From: Bacillota bacterium
GTDB lineage: Bacteria; Bacillota; Clostridia; Lachnospirales; Lachnospiraceae
DNA length: 44,354 nucleotides
Assembly (NCBI GenBank): GCA_023409835.1
Contig: JAEYQV010000148.1
Coordinates: forward strand, 1 to 44,354
Reading direction: 5' to 3'
Position 1 is the stretch's first letter. Each line of letters starts with the position of its first letter. Under the pieces are notes generated by a model. That model did no database searches, was not told the origin of the DNA, and saw only the letters and a list, made by a program, of their open reading frames with translations. This document shows positions 32,209 to 43,400 of this stretch, one piece after another. The position numbers and the translations under genes were made by a program.

Positions 32209-32997
32209 TCAGATGAGACGGAAATGCTGCAGAGCCAGCTCCACACCGTTTTGATCCACATCAGCCGTCACAAAGGAAGCCAAATTTAAGATAGCCTCCT
32301 GGGAGTTTCCCATTGCGATACTTGTATTTACATAGTTTAGCATGGAAAGATCATTTGAACTGTCTCCGAGAGCATAGGTATTCTCATGCGGAATCCCCAA
32401 ATGCTCTTCCAGAAATCGAATTCCGGTTGCTTTTGAGAAGCCGGCCGGAACGATCTCATAAAAATTAAAGCCCCGATCAATAAATTCAAAGAGATCCTTA
32501 TATTTCTCATAAAAGCCTTGCATGTCCCCATTCACTTCAGGGATGACACAGAATTTATTACATTCGATGGACGGATCCTCGAAGGTGCTGATGGGAAAGC
32601 CGTGCTTATGGAGCTGAAGATCACGGATCTGAAGAAGGTATGGATTCATAAGTCTGGTATCATAATAGAGAGCCCTTGTGCCCTCCAGGATAGCTTCCAG
32701 TCGATAGCTTCTAAAATCTTCTATTAGATGCTGTACCAGCTCTGGACTAAGAAGCTGACTTAGCAGAACGTTACTACCAAGGGTTATATGGGTCCCACAG
32801 CCACAGACATAGCCGTCAAAGCCGACGTCCGTTATTGCCCGCTCAATCTCTGCGGGGGTTCTCCCGGTATTCACAAAGGCAAGATGTCCGTTTTGCTGGG
32901 CTTTCTTAATCGCCCGTATCGTGCTTTCAGATATATGGTAATCCCGGTGGCTTACGATTGTTCCGTCCACATCAAAAAAAATCATCTTCCTGTCCAT
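32209..32997 (-). CDS. HAD-superfamily (Cof-type, IIB) phosphatase
   Basis: This 262-residue HAD hydrolase has motif I FFDVDGTIVSH with nucleophile and acid/base aspartates, motif II VNTGRT, and motif III/IV in YALGDSSNDLSML. The type IIB cap lies between motifs II and III. Cof-type enzymes dephosphorylate sugar phosphates, nucleotides or vitamin intermediates; the substrate here is not predictable. GGAGG precedes the ATG. Confidence 0.9.
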   Translation of the reverse strand: MDRKMIFFDVDGTIVSHRDYHISESTIRAIKKAQQNGHLAFVNTGRTPAEIERAITDVGFDGYVCGCGTHITLGSNVLLSQLLSPELVQHLIEDFRSYRLEAILEGTRALYYDTRLMNPYLLQIRDLQLHKHGFPISTFEDPSIECNKFCVIPEVNGDMQGFYEKYKDLFEFIDRGFNFYEIVPAGFSKATGIRFLEEHLGIPHENTYALGDSSNDLSMLNYVNTSIAMGNSQEAILNLASFVTADVDQNGVELALQHFRLI

Positions 32998-33211
32998 ACT
33001 GATCCTCCTTGGTTTATATTGTCATATTCTAGCATAGGAGAGGGAAAAGGGAAAGTATAAAGTATGGAAACAAAGAAATCATCGATACTATTTGGCATAT
33101 TCTAATATAATAATGGCTAATAATGATATTATGAAAGCAATCCTGGCTAATGGTAATATTACGAAAGCAAGGAAGAATTAAGCACTGATACTTAAATTTA
33201 AAAAGAACAGC
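32998..33211. other. Intergenic region with a small imperfect direct repeat
   Basis: Two 27-bp copies at 33114-33140 and 33144-33170 start TGGCTAAT and end CGAAAGCAA or TGAAAGCAA, with four mismatches. Each contains a TAAT...ATTA half-palindrome. No gene is seen. Confidence 0.6.
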
Positions 33212-33240
33212 TTGACATTATCAAAATAGTCATTTAATAT
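33212..33240 (+). promoter_or_regulatory. Promoter of the pheST transcript
   Basis: TTGACA (33212-33217), a 17-bp spacer and TAATAT (33235-33240). Initiation would be near 33247, ahead of the T-box stem I. Confidence 0.8.
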
Positions 33241-33295
33241 ATGAGAAAATGATAAAAACCATGAAGGTGAATGTAGTAGGATATATTTTCCCGCC

Positions 33296-33513
33296 AGAGA
33301 GGAGGTGCCACCGGCTGAGAGCACATCCAGGGTTCAGATGTATACCGAAGTTCGGCACCGGAGTTGCCTTTAAGATATCCCCTTAGAGCATGTTCTTAGC
33401 GGATAGAAGAGAGGCCGGATCAGTTCCGTTATGACTGTTGAGAAGCTTATTGTATAAGCTTGAATTTGGGTGGTACCACGATGCTTTCGTCCCTTGCGGG
33501 CGGGAGCTTTTTT
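33296..33513 (+). promoter_or_regulatory. T-box riboswitch, Phe specifier
   Basis: The base of stem I is GGTGCC (33304-33309)/GGCACC (33354-33359). The specifier loop carries TTC (33351-33353), a phenylalanine codon followed by G. The T-box sequence with TGGTACCACG (33471-33480) can pair with the acceptor end of uncharged tRNA. The terminator is GCTTTCGTCC (33483-33492)/GGGCGGGAGC (33498-33507) plus T6. Uncharged tRNA-Phe should therefore allow read-through into pheS-pheT. Confidence 0.9.
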
Positions 33514-33522
33514 AATGCAATC

Positions 33523-33576
33523 ATAGGAACTCGCAGAGTTCCTATGACCTGTGGGAGTTTTTTCCCACAGGAGACA
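33523..33576 (+). repeat. Two extra hairpins after the T-box terminator
   Basis: CATAGGAACT-cgcag-AGTTCCTATG is a perfect palindrome, followed by CTGTGGGA/TCCCACAG around a T-rich loop. The second hairpin matches the recurring hairpin of the 106-bp repeats that follow. Confidence 0.8.
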
Positions 33577-33795
33577 GCGCCAGCTGTCATTGCATTAGCG
33601 AACAGTAGCGAGGAATCCGAGCGGATGTGAGCTACTGTAGAACAGGAAGGAACTGAGTGGGAGCTTTTTCCCACAGGAGACAGCGCCAGCTGTCATTGCA
33701 TTAGCGAACAGTAGCGAGGAATCCGAGCGGATGTGAGCTATTGTAGAACAGGAAGGAACTGAGTGGGAGCTTTTTCCCACAGGAGACAGCGCCAG
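33564..33795 (+). repeat. 106-bp structured tandem repeats (about 2.3 copies) in the pheS leader
   Basis: CCCACAGGAGACAGCGCCAG begins at 33564, 33670 and 33776, a constant 106-bp period; the third copy stops after CGCCAG. Each full unit has the palindrome GACAGC-GCCA-GCTGTC, a stem CAGTAGC/GCTACTG (GCTATTG in copy 2, still pairing by G-U), and GTGGG/CCCAC around a T-rich loop. The array lies between the T-box terminator and pheS. Confidence 0.93.
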
Positions 33796-33827
33796 TATAT
33801 CAATAATTTAGATTAGGAGGAGAAAAC

Positions 33828-34868
33828 ATGTTAGAGAACCTGGAAAGAATTAAGCAGCAATTTAATGAAGAATTGAATGCAACCCAATCAAAGGACGAAT
33901 TGGAAAGAATCAGAGTATCCTTCCTCGGTAAGAAAGGACTGGTAACGGAGGAGCTTAAAAACCTTCGAAATCTGAATGCGGAAGAGAAGAAGCTGGCCGG
34001 CATGCAGGTGAATGTTCTGAAGAATGAGATAGAGACCGCGATTATGGAATACCAGAAGACCCTGGAAGAGATGGAATATCAGAGGGAGATTTCCGGTGCG
34101 GAGCGTTACGACTATTCCATCCCCACAGCGAAGGAGGTTGGAACCCTTCATCCGATCACGATTGTCCAGAAGCAGATCGAAGATGTGTTCAAAACGATGG
34201 GCTTTATCATTGAAGACGGACTGGAGATACAGACCGAATATAATAACTTTGAAGCAGTAAATATTCCGAAGAACCACCCTGCAAGAGATATGACGGATAC
34301 CTATTACCTGGAGAACGGACAGCTGCTTAAGACCCATACCTCTGCAGCTCAGAACATGATTATGAGAAAATACGGTGCGCCGAAGCCCGGAGAAGCGCTA
34401 AAGGTATTATTCCCCGGTCGTTGCTTTCGGAATGAAAATATCGATGCCTGCCATGAGAACACCTTCTTCCAGATGGAAGGCATGATGATTGGAGAAGATA
34501 TCTCCATCTCGAACCTGATCTACTTCATGAAGGTTTTACTGACAGAGGTATTCCAGCGGGAGGTCAAGGTCCGTTTAAGACCCGGCTTCTTCCCCTTCGT
34601 GGAACCCGGCTTCGAGCTTGATATCAACTGTGCTATCTGCGGTGGTGCCGGCTGCCCGACCTGTAAGAACTCCGGCTGGCTGGAGCTTCTTCCCTGTGGT
34701 ATGATTCACCCGAACGTACTTCGAATGGGAGGCATTGATCCGGATAAATATACCGGTTTTGCGTTTGGCCTGGGACTAACGAGACTTGCCATGATGAAAT
34801 ATAACATCAAGGACATCCGACTCTTTAACGGCGGTAACCTGAAGCAGTTAAAGCAGTTTACGAGATAG
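33828..34868 (+). CDS. pheS: Phenylalanyl-tRNA synthetase alpha subunit
   Basis: This 346-residue class II catalytic subunit has an N-terminal coiled coil (residues 1-90). Class II motif 2 is seen in FPGRCFRNENIDACHENTFF and motif 3 in GFAFGLGLTRLAMMKY. Between them is a four-cysteine cluster, CAICGGAGCPTC, in the place where some Firmicutes PheS carry a zinc-ribbon-like insert. AGGAGG precedes the ATG. It is controlled by the T-box upstream, and pheT begins 12 bp after its stop. Confidence 0.96.
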   Translation: MLENLERIKQQFNEELNATQSKDELERIRVSFLGKKGLVTEELKNLRNLNAEEKKLAGMQVNVLKNEIETAIMEYQKTLEEMEYQREISGAERYDYSIPTAKEVGTLHPITIVQKQIEDVFKTMGFIIEDGLEIQTEYNNFEAVNIPKNHPARDMTDTYYLENGQLLKTHTSAAQNMIMRKYGAPKPGEALKVLFPGRCFRNENIDACHENTFFQMEGMMIGEDISISNLIYFMKVLLTEVFQREVKVRLRPGFFPFVEPGFELDINCAICGGAGCPTCKNSGWLELLPCGMIHPNVLRMGGIDPDKYTGFAFGLGLTRLAMMKYNIKDIRLFNGGNLKQLKQFTR

Positions 34869-34880
34869 GAGGGAACGATT

Positions 34881-37268
34881 ATGTTAATATCTATGAATTG
34901 GATTTCAGAGTTTACAGATCTTAGCGGAGTGAATTTAAGGGAGCTGATTAATCGGTTTACCTTATCCACTGCAGAGGTTGAAGATATTTATGAAATGGGT
35001 AAGAACATTCGGAAGGTGGTTGTAGGAAAGATCATTGAGATTGAGAACCATCCGAATTCCAAGAAGCTGCATCTGGTGAAGGTGGATATCGGCAGTGAAA
35101 TTGCTGATTGTGTCTGTGGAGCTCCGAATGTGTTTGTAGGAGCAGTCGTTCCCTTTGCCAGACTGGGTGGTCAGGTTGGGGACTTAGAGATTAAGGAAGC
35201 ACAGATTGCCGGCGTTGTAAGTCACGGTATGTGCTGCTCTGAGAAGGAATTAGGAATCAGTGACGATCATTCCGGTCTGATGATATTAGAGGATATCTAT
35301 CCGCTGGGAACAGACATCAAGGAAATTATGCAGCTGGAGGATACGATCTTTGAAGTGGATAACAAATCCCTGACGAATCGCCCGGATCTCTGGGGCCACT
35401 ATGGTATCGCCAGAGAAATCGCCGCCCTGAACAAGAGACCCTTAAAGCCCCTGGAGGTATGTGATACCAGTGTTTATAAGAGCTTGCCGCAGATTGACCT
35501 TACGGTCGAGAATACGGATAAAATCTTCCGTTACAGCTGTATTACAGTCGGAAATATAACAAGGAAGAAGTCTCCGATAAATATGAGAATCCGCCTCACC
35601 TATTGCGGAATGAGACCGATCAACCTCTTGGCTGACCTTACGAATTACCTGATGATGGAGGTTGGTCAACCGATGCATGCCTTCGATAACAACAAGGTAT
35701 CCAAGATCAGGGTGAAGACCTTCTCCGAGCCCTTTAGCTTCCTGACACTTGACGGAGTTGAGAGAAAGGTAGATACGGATACATTGATGATCTGTGATGA
35801 GAAGGAGCCGGTAGCAGTGGCAGGCGTGATGGGTGGAGAACTCTCCGGTATTTCGGAGGAGACAGACTCCGTATTACTGGAATCGGCAAACTTCGATGGT
35901 GTTTCCGTACGAAGATCCGCAGCCCGTTTGGGTCTTCGAACCGATGCCAGTGCCAGATATGAGAAGACTCTGGACCCGGAGCTTACCATTCCGGCCATCG
36001 AGCGTTTTCTAAAGCTTTTGACAGAGATTGATCCGGGTGTGAAGGTAACCTCGTCCCTGACCGACCAATATGTGAAGCATTATGATAAGATTACGATTCA
36101 GTTCAATAAGGCATATGTAGATAAATATACCGGAATTGATATCTCCTCTGACCGAATTGCAGAGACACTGACCGCGCTCGGCTTTGGGATGACCCGGAAT
36201 GGAGATGATTTTACGGTGGAGGTACCGTCCTGGCGTGCAGCAAAGGATGTAACGATTAAGGCGGATATTATTGAGGAGATCACTCGTATCTACGGCTATG
36301 ATAACTTCGATGTACGTTCCACAAAGAACCTGCTGACACCGGTGCGCCACAGCATAGAGCGGGATAATGAGTATAATATGAAGCTGCTGCTTTCCGAACG
36401 TTATACGATGAATGAGGTACACAGCTATCTCTGGTACGAGAGTAAAATGAATAAGGAGCTGGGTATTGTAACAGAACCGAACATCCGTGTAATTAACTCT
36501 CTGACAGCAGAAAATGATACAATCCGCGCTACCATTATCCCCAGTCTATTGGGCTTTGTCTATAAGAATGCGGACGCTTGTCCGGAGATGGGAATGTATG
36601 AAATCGGCCGTGTAGCGGACGGTCTGAAGGACGATGGACTTTGTAATGAGCGCAAGAGACTCGGTATCGTGCTTGCCAGCAAGAAATTAACCGAGAAAGA
36701 GGTTTATTTCAAAGCCAAGGAAATTGTGGAGCAGCTGCTGGCTGCAATAAAGAATGTGGTTCCCTCCTTCAGGGAAGCCGGAGAGAGGGTAAGAAATAAT
36801 AATTTCGTTCACCCGGTTAATTCGGCAGCGATACTTCTGAAGGATACCGAGATCGGTTATTTCTCCGTCCTTAATCCGAAGATTAAGAGCCGTATTGATA
36901 AGAAGCTGAATGTAGCCTTTATCGAGATCGATATCCCGAGTATGGAGCAGGTGGCTGCGGAAGGCTTACGCTTCAACGAGGTATCCAAGTATCCCGGCGT
37001 AACAGTGGATTTAAGCCTCTTGACCGAGAAGACCTTAAAGTATGAAAGCATTGTAAGCTATGTGAAGGAATATAACTGTGAATTCCTCCAGAGCTTCTAC
37101 CTGGTGGATATCTTCGAGGATGAGAAGCTGCTGCCCGGTAAGAAGAGCGTTACCATCCGCTTTGAATTCGGTTCCATGGAACGAACACTGGAAGGCCAGG
37201 AAATTCAGACCATGGTAGATGGTATCCTTGCCGTATTGAGGAGTAAGGGGATCGAATTAAGATCATAA
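34881..37268 (+). CDS. pheT: Phenylalanyl-tRNA synthetase beta subunit
   Basis: This 795-residue beta subunit contributes tRNA binding and editing. It has an N-terminal EMAP/OB-like tRNA-binding domain (about 40-150, NHPNSKKLHLVKVDIG), the B3/B4 editing region (about 200-390, with GVMGGELSG), the B5 domain and a C-terminal ferredoxin-like anticodon-binding domain. The length and order are normal. AGGAGG precedes the ATG. The operon ends at the terminator 37309-37343. Confidence 0.96.
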   Translation: MLISMNWISEFTDLSGVNLRELINRFTLSTAEVEDIYEMGKNIRKVVVGKIIEIENHPNSKKLHLVKVDIGSEIADCVCGAPNVFVGAVVPFARLGGQVGDLEIKEAQIAGVVSHGMCCSEKELGISDDHSGLMILEDIYPLGTDIKEIMQLEDTIFEVDNKSLTNRPDLWGHYGIAREIAALNKRPLKPLEVCDTSVYKSLPQIDLTVENTDKIFRYSCITVGNITRKKSPINMRIRLTYCGMRPINLLADLTNYLMMEVGQPMHAFDNNKVSKIRVKTFSEPFSFLTLDGVERKVDTDTLMICDEKEPVAVAGVMGGELSGISEETDSVLLESANFDGVSVRRSAARLGLRTDASARYEKTLDPELTIPAIERFLKLLTEIDPGVKVTSSLTDQYVKHYDKITIQFNKAYVDKYTGIDISSDRIAETLTALGFGMTRNGDDFTVEVPSWRAAKDVTIKADIIEEITRIYGYDNFDVRSTKNLLTPVRHSIERDNEYNMKLLLSERYTMNEVHSYLWYESKMNKELGIVTEPNIRVINSLTAENDTIRATIIPSLLGFVYKNADACPEMGMYEIGRVADGLKDDGLCNERKRLGIVLASKKLTEKEVYFKAKEIVEQLLAAIKNVVPSFREAGERVRNNNFVHPVNSAAILLKDTEIGYFSVLNPKIKSRIDKKLNVAFIEIDIPSMEQVAAEGLRFNEVSKYPGVTVDLSLLTEKTLKYESIVSYVKEYNCEFLQSFYLVDIFEDEKLLPGKKSVTIRFEFGSMERTLEGQEIQTMVDGILAVLRSKGIELRS

Positions 37269-37308
37269 CCGATGGATACAAATAAAACAAAATAAACCAC
37301 TGTGTTCT

Positions 37309-37343
37309 AAGGGCTGTCGCATAGATGCGACAGCCCTTTTTAC
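37309..37343 (+). terminator. Terminator of the pheST operon
   Basis: AAGGGCTGTCGCAT pairs perfectly with ATGCGACAGCCCTT around AG, followed by TTT. The stem shares GACAGCCC with the IS110 target stem at 7916-7925. Confidence 0.93.
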
Positions 37344-37469
37344 CGTATTGGCACTGTCTCCTTGTTACAGAATTTACTTATTTCAAATTTTTGATGCTGA
37401 TAGTAAGTAAATCACATGAAAAATGGAATAATATAAGCAGATTCATCAATGATCAGGAGGAGCAGGAAA

Positions 37470-40400
37470 TTGCTGACTACGAAGGAAGGAATACGTTTTT
37501 TTATAGACAGACCGTTAGGTATCGCGGTATTAATTATTTCTGTTGTACTGGTCTGCGCTATTTTATGGTACTTTTATTATCGATTTATTTATTTTAGAAG
37601 GAAGATACATTTCCACATAGATCCACCCAAAGCCGGTGAAACCTACGGACCGGAGGAGCTGAGAAAAAAGATGGCGGACTTTGCCACCGAGCATACTGAG
37701 ATTAAGCTGTCAAAATATAATTTTGTTCTGGATGACTATAATCAGGCCGCTTACAGGAAGCTGAACAGAATCCGGAAGAAGATCTCTTTGTTGACCTCGG
37801 ATATCATATCACTGATCCCGGCTGCAAGGTGGCTCTTTGATAATTATCAGATGATGTACCGGGAGATTAAGAAGATCCGCTCCTCCGGCACCAGCTATGA
37901 GGTACTGCCGATTCTTCGGACTAGGGAAGCCAGGAATTTTCCCAGAGTTTATGTACTGGCAAAGATGCTGGTGACTTTATCTGGCGGACATCTGAATAAG
38001 GATACAATTATTATCATGATGAAGGCATATCAGACGAAGGTAAAGCTGACCGACAAGGAATTGTGGGTCCTTCCCGAGATGATCGGTTTCTGCCTGCTGG
38101 AGAGTATCATTGAAGTATCCGAGGAAATTCTCTATATTATTGAGCTGAAATCCAAAGCAGAGAAATTTGTCAAGGATAGGCTTGGAGCAGGTCAGGGGAT
38201 GGCAGACATTACAGCTCTCTTAACCGATCCGGGCACGGAATGCCGGAATAATTTCTCCTTCCATGCCCATGTGGTATATCTTCTTAAGAACATGTCCTAT
38301 GATAATAACCTGATACAAAAATATCTGGAATATCACAGGATCTCACCGGAGGCACAGTTGAAACCGAGCAGCCTCTTTACTGAAGAAGGAAGAATTGAAG
38401 CCCGGCAGGAAGCGCGAATCCGAGCCCTGGTTACCAGCTTAAGGATACTAAATGAGACGGATTCGGAGGAGCTATTTGAAGAGCTCTCAGTCTTGGAGCA
38501 TATCCTGTTCAAAGATCCGGATAGCTTCTATCCTAAAATGGATTCTGAGAGCAGGGGAATGTACCGCGGTGTGATTGTAAAGCTGTCACACAAATACAGG
38601 ATTAGTGAGGAGAGGATTGCTGAGGCATGTCTGGAGCTTGCGAAAGAAGGCAGGAACGACATAAGCTATTCCCGCCATGTCGGAACGTATCTTCTGGGTA
38701 AGGGCTATCCGGCTCTGAAAGCCCGCGTGCTAGGTAAGCCGGAGCTGAAGAAGATTAAAAAGAAGAAGAATATCAAGGGCTTCTGCTATTTTACCATATC
38801 CTTCCTGATTCTTGCCGGTATCCTGACTATCCTGACGTTCCTCTTAAGAACCGACGGGGTCCTGAAGCCGTATCAATATATTCTGCTCTTAATTGCTGCC
38901 TTACCCTTATTAACCGGGATAGCTATGGAAATATCCAATTTTCTGTTTACAAGAAGTATTCTTGTTAAAAAGCTTCCGGCACTGGATTATCGGGAAGAAA
39001 TTCCGGATAGTGCAAGAACCTTTGTAGTAATGCCGGTCATTATCTCCTCTAAGGAGCAGGGACTGGAATATCTAAACCGGCTTCAAAGGCTTTATCTGGC
39101 TAATCGGCAACAGAATCTGTATTATGCACTACTTGCTGATCATGAGGATTCTAAAGAGATGACTACGGCAAAGGATAAAATAATTGAAGAAGCACTGCTC
39201 AACCGTATGGAGGAACTCAACCGGGAATATCCCTCTAAATATCAGCGCTTCTCCCTGTTTTTACGGCATCGTAAATGGAATGCATCAGAGAATTGTTACA
39301 TGGGATGGGAGCGTAAGAGAGGTAAGCTGGAGGAGTTTAATGGTCTTTTGTGCGGTGTCAGAAAAGAAAATACCAGCTTTTATATTACCGCATGCAGCAA
39401 GGAGCTTCTGAAAACCTTTCAGTATGTTATAACCCTCGATGCGGATTCAAACCTAATCTGGGATAATGCTGCCAAGCTGGTTGGTTTGATTGACCATCCA
39501 TTAAACCAGCCGGTGTTGGATATGAAACAACGCAGGGTAAAGGAAGGCTATGTGATTATCCAGCCCTCTGTCAGAAACCATATCGTAGATAAGAAGGGAA
39601 GTCTGTTCTCTATGATTTTCGGAGGACAATCAGGTCTTGACCATTATTCTGCTGTGATTTCTGATATTTATCAGGATATCTTCAATCAGGGAATCTATAT
39701 CGGCAAAGGAATATATCATGTACAGGCGTTCTATACGCTTCTGAAGGATACAATTCCTGAGAATAGTGTTTTAAGCCATGATCTTCTGGAAAGCTGTTAT
39801 GCCAGAACTGCCTTCTCCAGCGCTGTTAAAATCATGGATACCTTTCCGGGCAGTGTGCTTTCCTATACGAAGAGAGAGCACCGTTGGATCAGAGGAGACT
39901 GGCAGCTTTTGCCCTGGCTGTTCCGAATAAGGGCTAACTCTCGAAAAATATGTGCCCTGTCCAAATGGAAGATTACGGATAACCTGCGTCGTAGTATGGT
40001 TCCCTTGAGTAAAACTCTGGTCATTCTTTTGAATTTAGCATGGCTGCCGCAACTGTACTATTTATGGCTTCCATTGATTTTTTTCCATGATGTGTTTAAC
40101 CTCATTGTGCTACTCCTTTCCCTACTAAAGCAGAAGCTGATGAGACCGAAGCTGGCCTTTGTCTATAAAGGCTTCTTTCTGGAGCTGGGAATGATGTTTG
40201 AACAGGCCTTCCTGGAGGTGGTTTTAACTCCGTATCGGGCTTATGTAGCCACGGATGCTGCGGTGAGAACGCTATACCGACTCTACATCAGCAAGAAGAA
40301 TCTGCTTCGATGGAATACCTCTGAGAGTGTGGATGCCTCAATTATCAATACAAGAAGAGGTTACTTTCTTACCATGTGGAGTTCCCTGATTCCCGCTCCG

Positions 40401-43400
40401 CTTCTGCTGTGGCTGATGCTAAACCGTGAGCTTCCGACCTTTGGACTGATACTATATGGAGTCCTGGCATTAATCTGGACTACAGCCTTCCTGACCGCTT
40501 ATTATATCAGCCTTCCCAGAGGGGAGGAGTGCAATGAGGAGCTGCCGGAGGAAAGGGAATTGCTGCTGGATACAGCCCGGAGAACCTGGATGTTCTTCAA
40601 AGAGCTTTCTGTGAAAGAGAATAACTGGCTGTGTCCGGATAATTATCAGCTGTCCCAAAAGGAAAAGATCAGTGATAAGACCTCGCCTACGAATATCGGA
40701 CTGCAGTTTCTTGCCATACTGTCAGCCTGGGACTTAGGTTATGAGACTCTCAGTACTGTCCTGTGCAATATCGAAAAATTACTGGGAACAGTTCAACAGC
40801 TTCCGAAATATCGCGGACATCTGTATAACTGGTATCAGATTAATACGCTGGAGATTTTAAATCCTGCTTATATCTCTACGGTGGACAGCGGTAATTTCCT
40901 GGGATATATACTGACCTTAAAAAACGGATTATTGGAAATAACGGATCGACCCGTGTTCTCGACGGCTCTGATATCGGAGCTGAAGGCTGCACTAAAGCTG
41001 AGTAATTATAGCAAAGACTTAAAAGAGAATTACACCAATATCAGCGAATTTATTGAAGATATTACAGATATTTGGGAGGATATGGATGGAAGGGATTGTC
41101 TTCCTTATGAGGATAAACGGTGGTGCAACAGGCTTGCGAATAGTATCGAGAGCTTTGTGGAGGAAGCAGCTGCCTTCCGGATTAAAGCGAAGGATTTTGA
41201 TTCCTGTCCCAGCTTAAAACAGCTGGCGCAGGCAGATAACAAGAAAGCAAAGGCAATGCTTACAAAGATCAATGAGTTATGCAGCAGGCTGGACACCATC
41301 TATCAGAATGCAGACTTCAGCTTCCTATATAATCCTTCACGGATGCTGTTTCATATCGGCTTCCATGTACCTACTCATACACTGGATGCAAGTTGCTACG
41401 ATCTGATCGCATCGGAATCCTCTCTGACAAGCTTCCTGTCAGTATCAAGAGGGGATGTACCGCTGAAGCACTGGTATAAGCTTGGTCGCCCCCTGACGAT
41501 GATCAAGGGAATCCCCTGCTTTGTATCCTGGAGTGGTACAATGTTTGAATATTTGATGCCCAATCTGGTCATGAAGGAATTCAAAGGCTCTGTATTCGCC
41601 GAAACCGCCAGGGCCGCAGTACTACAGCACATCCTGTATGCTAGGAAAATGGGAATACCGTGGGGAATATCGGAGTCCCAGTATTTTCGATTTGACCTGT
41701 ATTCCAATTACCAGTATATGGCCTTTGGTGTTCCAAAGCTGAGACTTCAGCCGGTCAGAAAGACCTCCCTGGTAGTCGCTCCCTATGCTTCGTTACTGGC
41801 GCTGGAGTACGCCTGTGAGGACTGCTTCACAAATCTGAGAAGGATGCAGGATATGGGTGCATATGGGGAATACGGCTTCTATGAAGCAATTGATTTTAAC
41901 GAACCGGATGCGAGGGAGATGACACCCTATCGGATTGTAAAATCCTTCATGGCACACCATCAGGGGATGAATATTGTTGCAATTAACAATTACCTGAATC
42001 ATGGAATAATGAGACAGAGGCTACATGCGGACCCGTCAGTCAAAGCGGCGGAGGTACTGCTGGAAGAGAAACGGCAGTCTCATCTGGTTTCTCTTGCCAA
42101 GAGGGGCTACACGATTAACTTCACTAAACTACAGATTAAGACGGAAACGTACGGCAGCCGCTTTGTTAATAATACAAGTCCGCTGATTCCGGTCGCAGGT
42201 TATCTGTCGAATAATAGATACTCACTAATGATTACGTCTGACGGTGATGGTTTTAGCAGCTACATGGACAGATTGCTATATCGATGGAGAGCGGATCCGT
42301 ATGCCAATACAGGTAACTATATCTATATCAAGGATATTGATCAGGGTAAGTTCTGGAGCAGCACCTATCATCCAACCAAAACAGAGTCGGAGGAATATCA
42401 GGCGATCTTCTCCCATCACAAGGTGGAGTTCAAGAGAAGGGATGGAGAAATCTCTACCCATATGGTAGTAAGCTTGTCACCGGATCATACAATGGAGATT
42501 CGGAAATTAACTCTGACGAACCACGGGAAGACTGCAAAGCAACTGGAAATAACAAGCTTTCTGGAGGTTGTCAGTGACAGTCATATTGCGGAGCTCAGCC
42601 ATCCTGCTTTTAATAAGCTTTTTATAGAAAGTGAGTATCTGAAGGAATATGCAATCTTCCTTTCAACAAGAAGAAGTAACAAAGAAACAGATAAGCCATA
42701 TGTCATGCACATGGTCAGAACCGGAGCAAAGCTGTTAAAACCAATCGAATACGAGAATGACAGGCTAAGATTCATCGGAAGAAATAATACTCCTGAGAAT
42801 CCTATGGCAGTCGTGAACAGTATGATGCTATCCAACCGGGCCGGCTTTTGCAATGATCCTATTATGAGTCTGAGAGCGAATATTACCCTGGGTGCAGGGG
42901 AGAAGCAATCGTTATCTTTTATTACCGGTGTCTGCAACAGCAGGGAAGAAGCGGTTCATATCGGAGAGGAGCTGAATACTTCTTATCGAATTGATGATTT
43001 ACTGGAGAAGTACAGACTTCAAAGTGAGATTGAACTGAAATATCTCGAGGTAACGAAACAGCAGCTGAATGCATTCCAGAATCTGATCAGTCCGATATTT
43101 TATCCTTCACTCCTGTATCGGGGTCCGGAGAAGAATATCAGGAGAAATTGGAAAAATCAGAGCTTCCTATGGAAATTCGGTATATCCGGAGACTACCCCA
43201 TTCTGCTGTTGCGTGTGAATTCTCTGGAGGATCAGAGAATCATAAAGGATGTTCTTAAGACTTATGAATATCTGAGAATTAACAGTGTCATGGCGGATCT
43301 TATTATATTGATTGAGGAGAAGCAGGGATACCTGCAGGAGGTGGATGATCTGATTCAGGATATGACCAGCTCCCTGAAGGTTTATGATTCTGATAACGAT

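Noticed and set aside
33296..33400. CTGAGA next to GGTGCC resembled part of a TPP riboswitch
   Set aside because: The second conserved TPP half is absent, while a Phe specifier, a T-box TGGTACC sequence and a matching terminator are all present.
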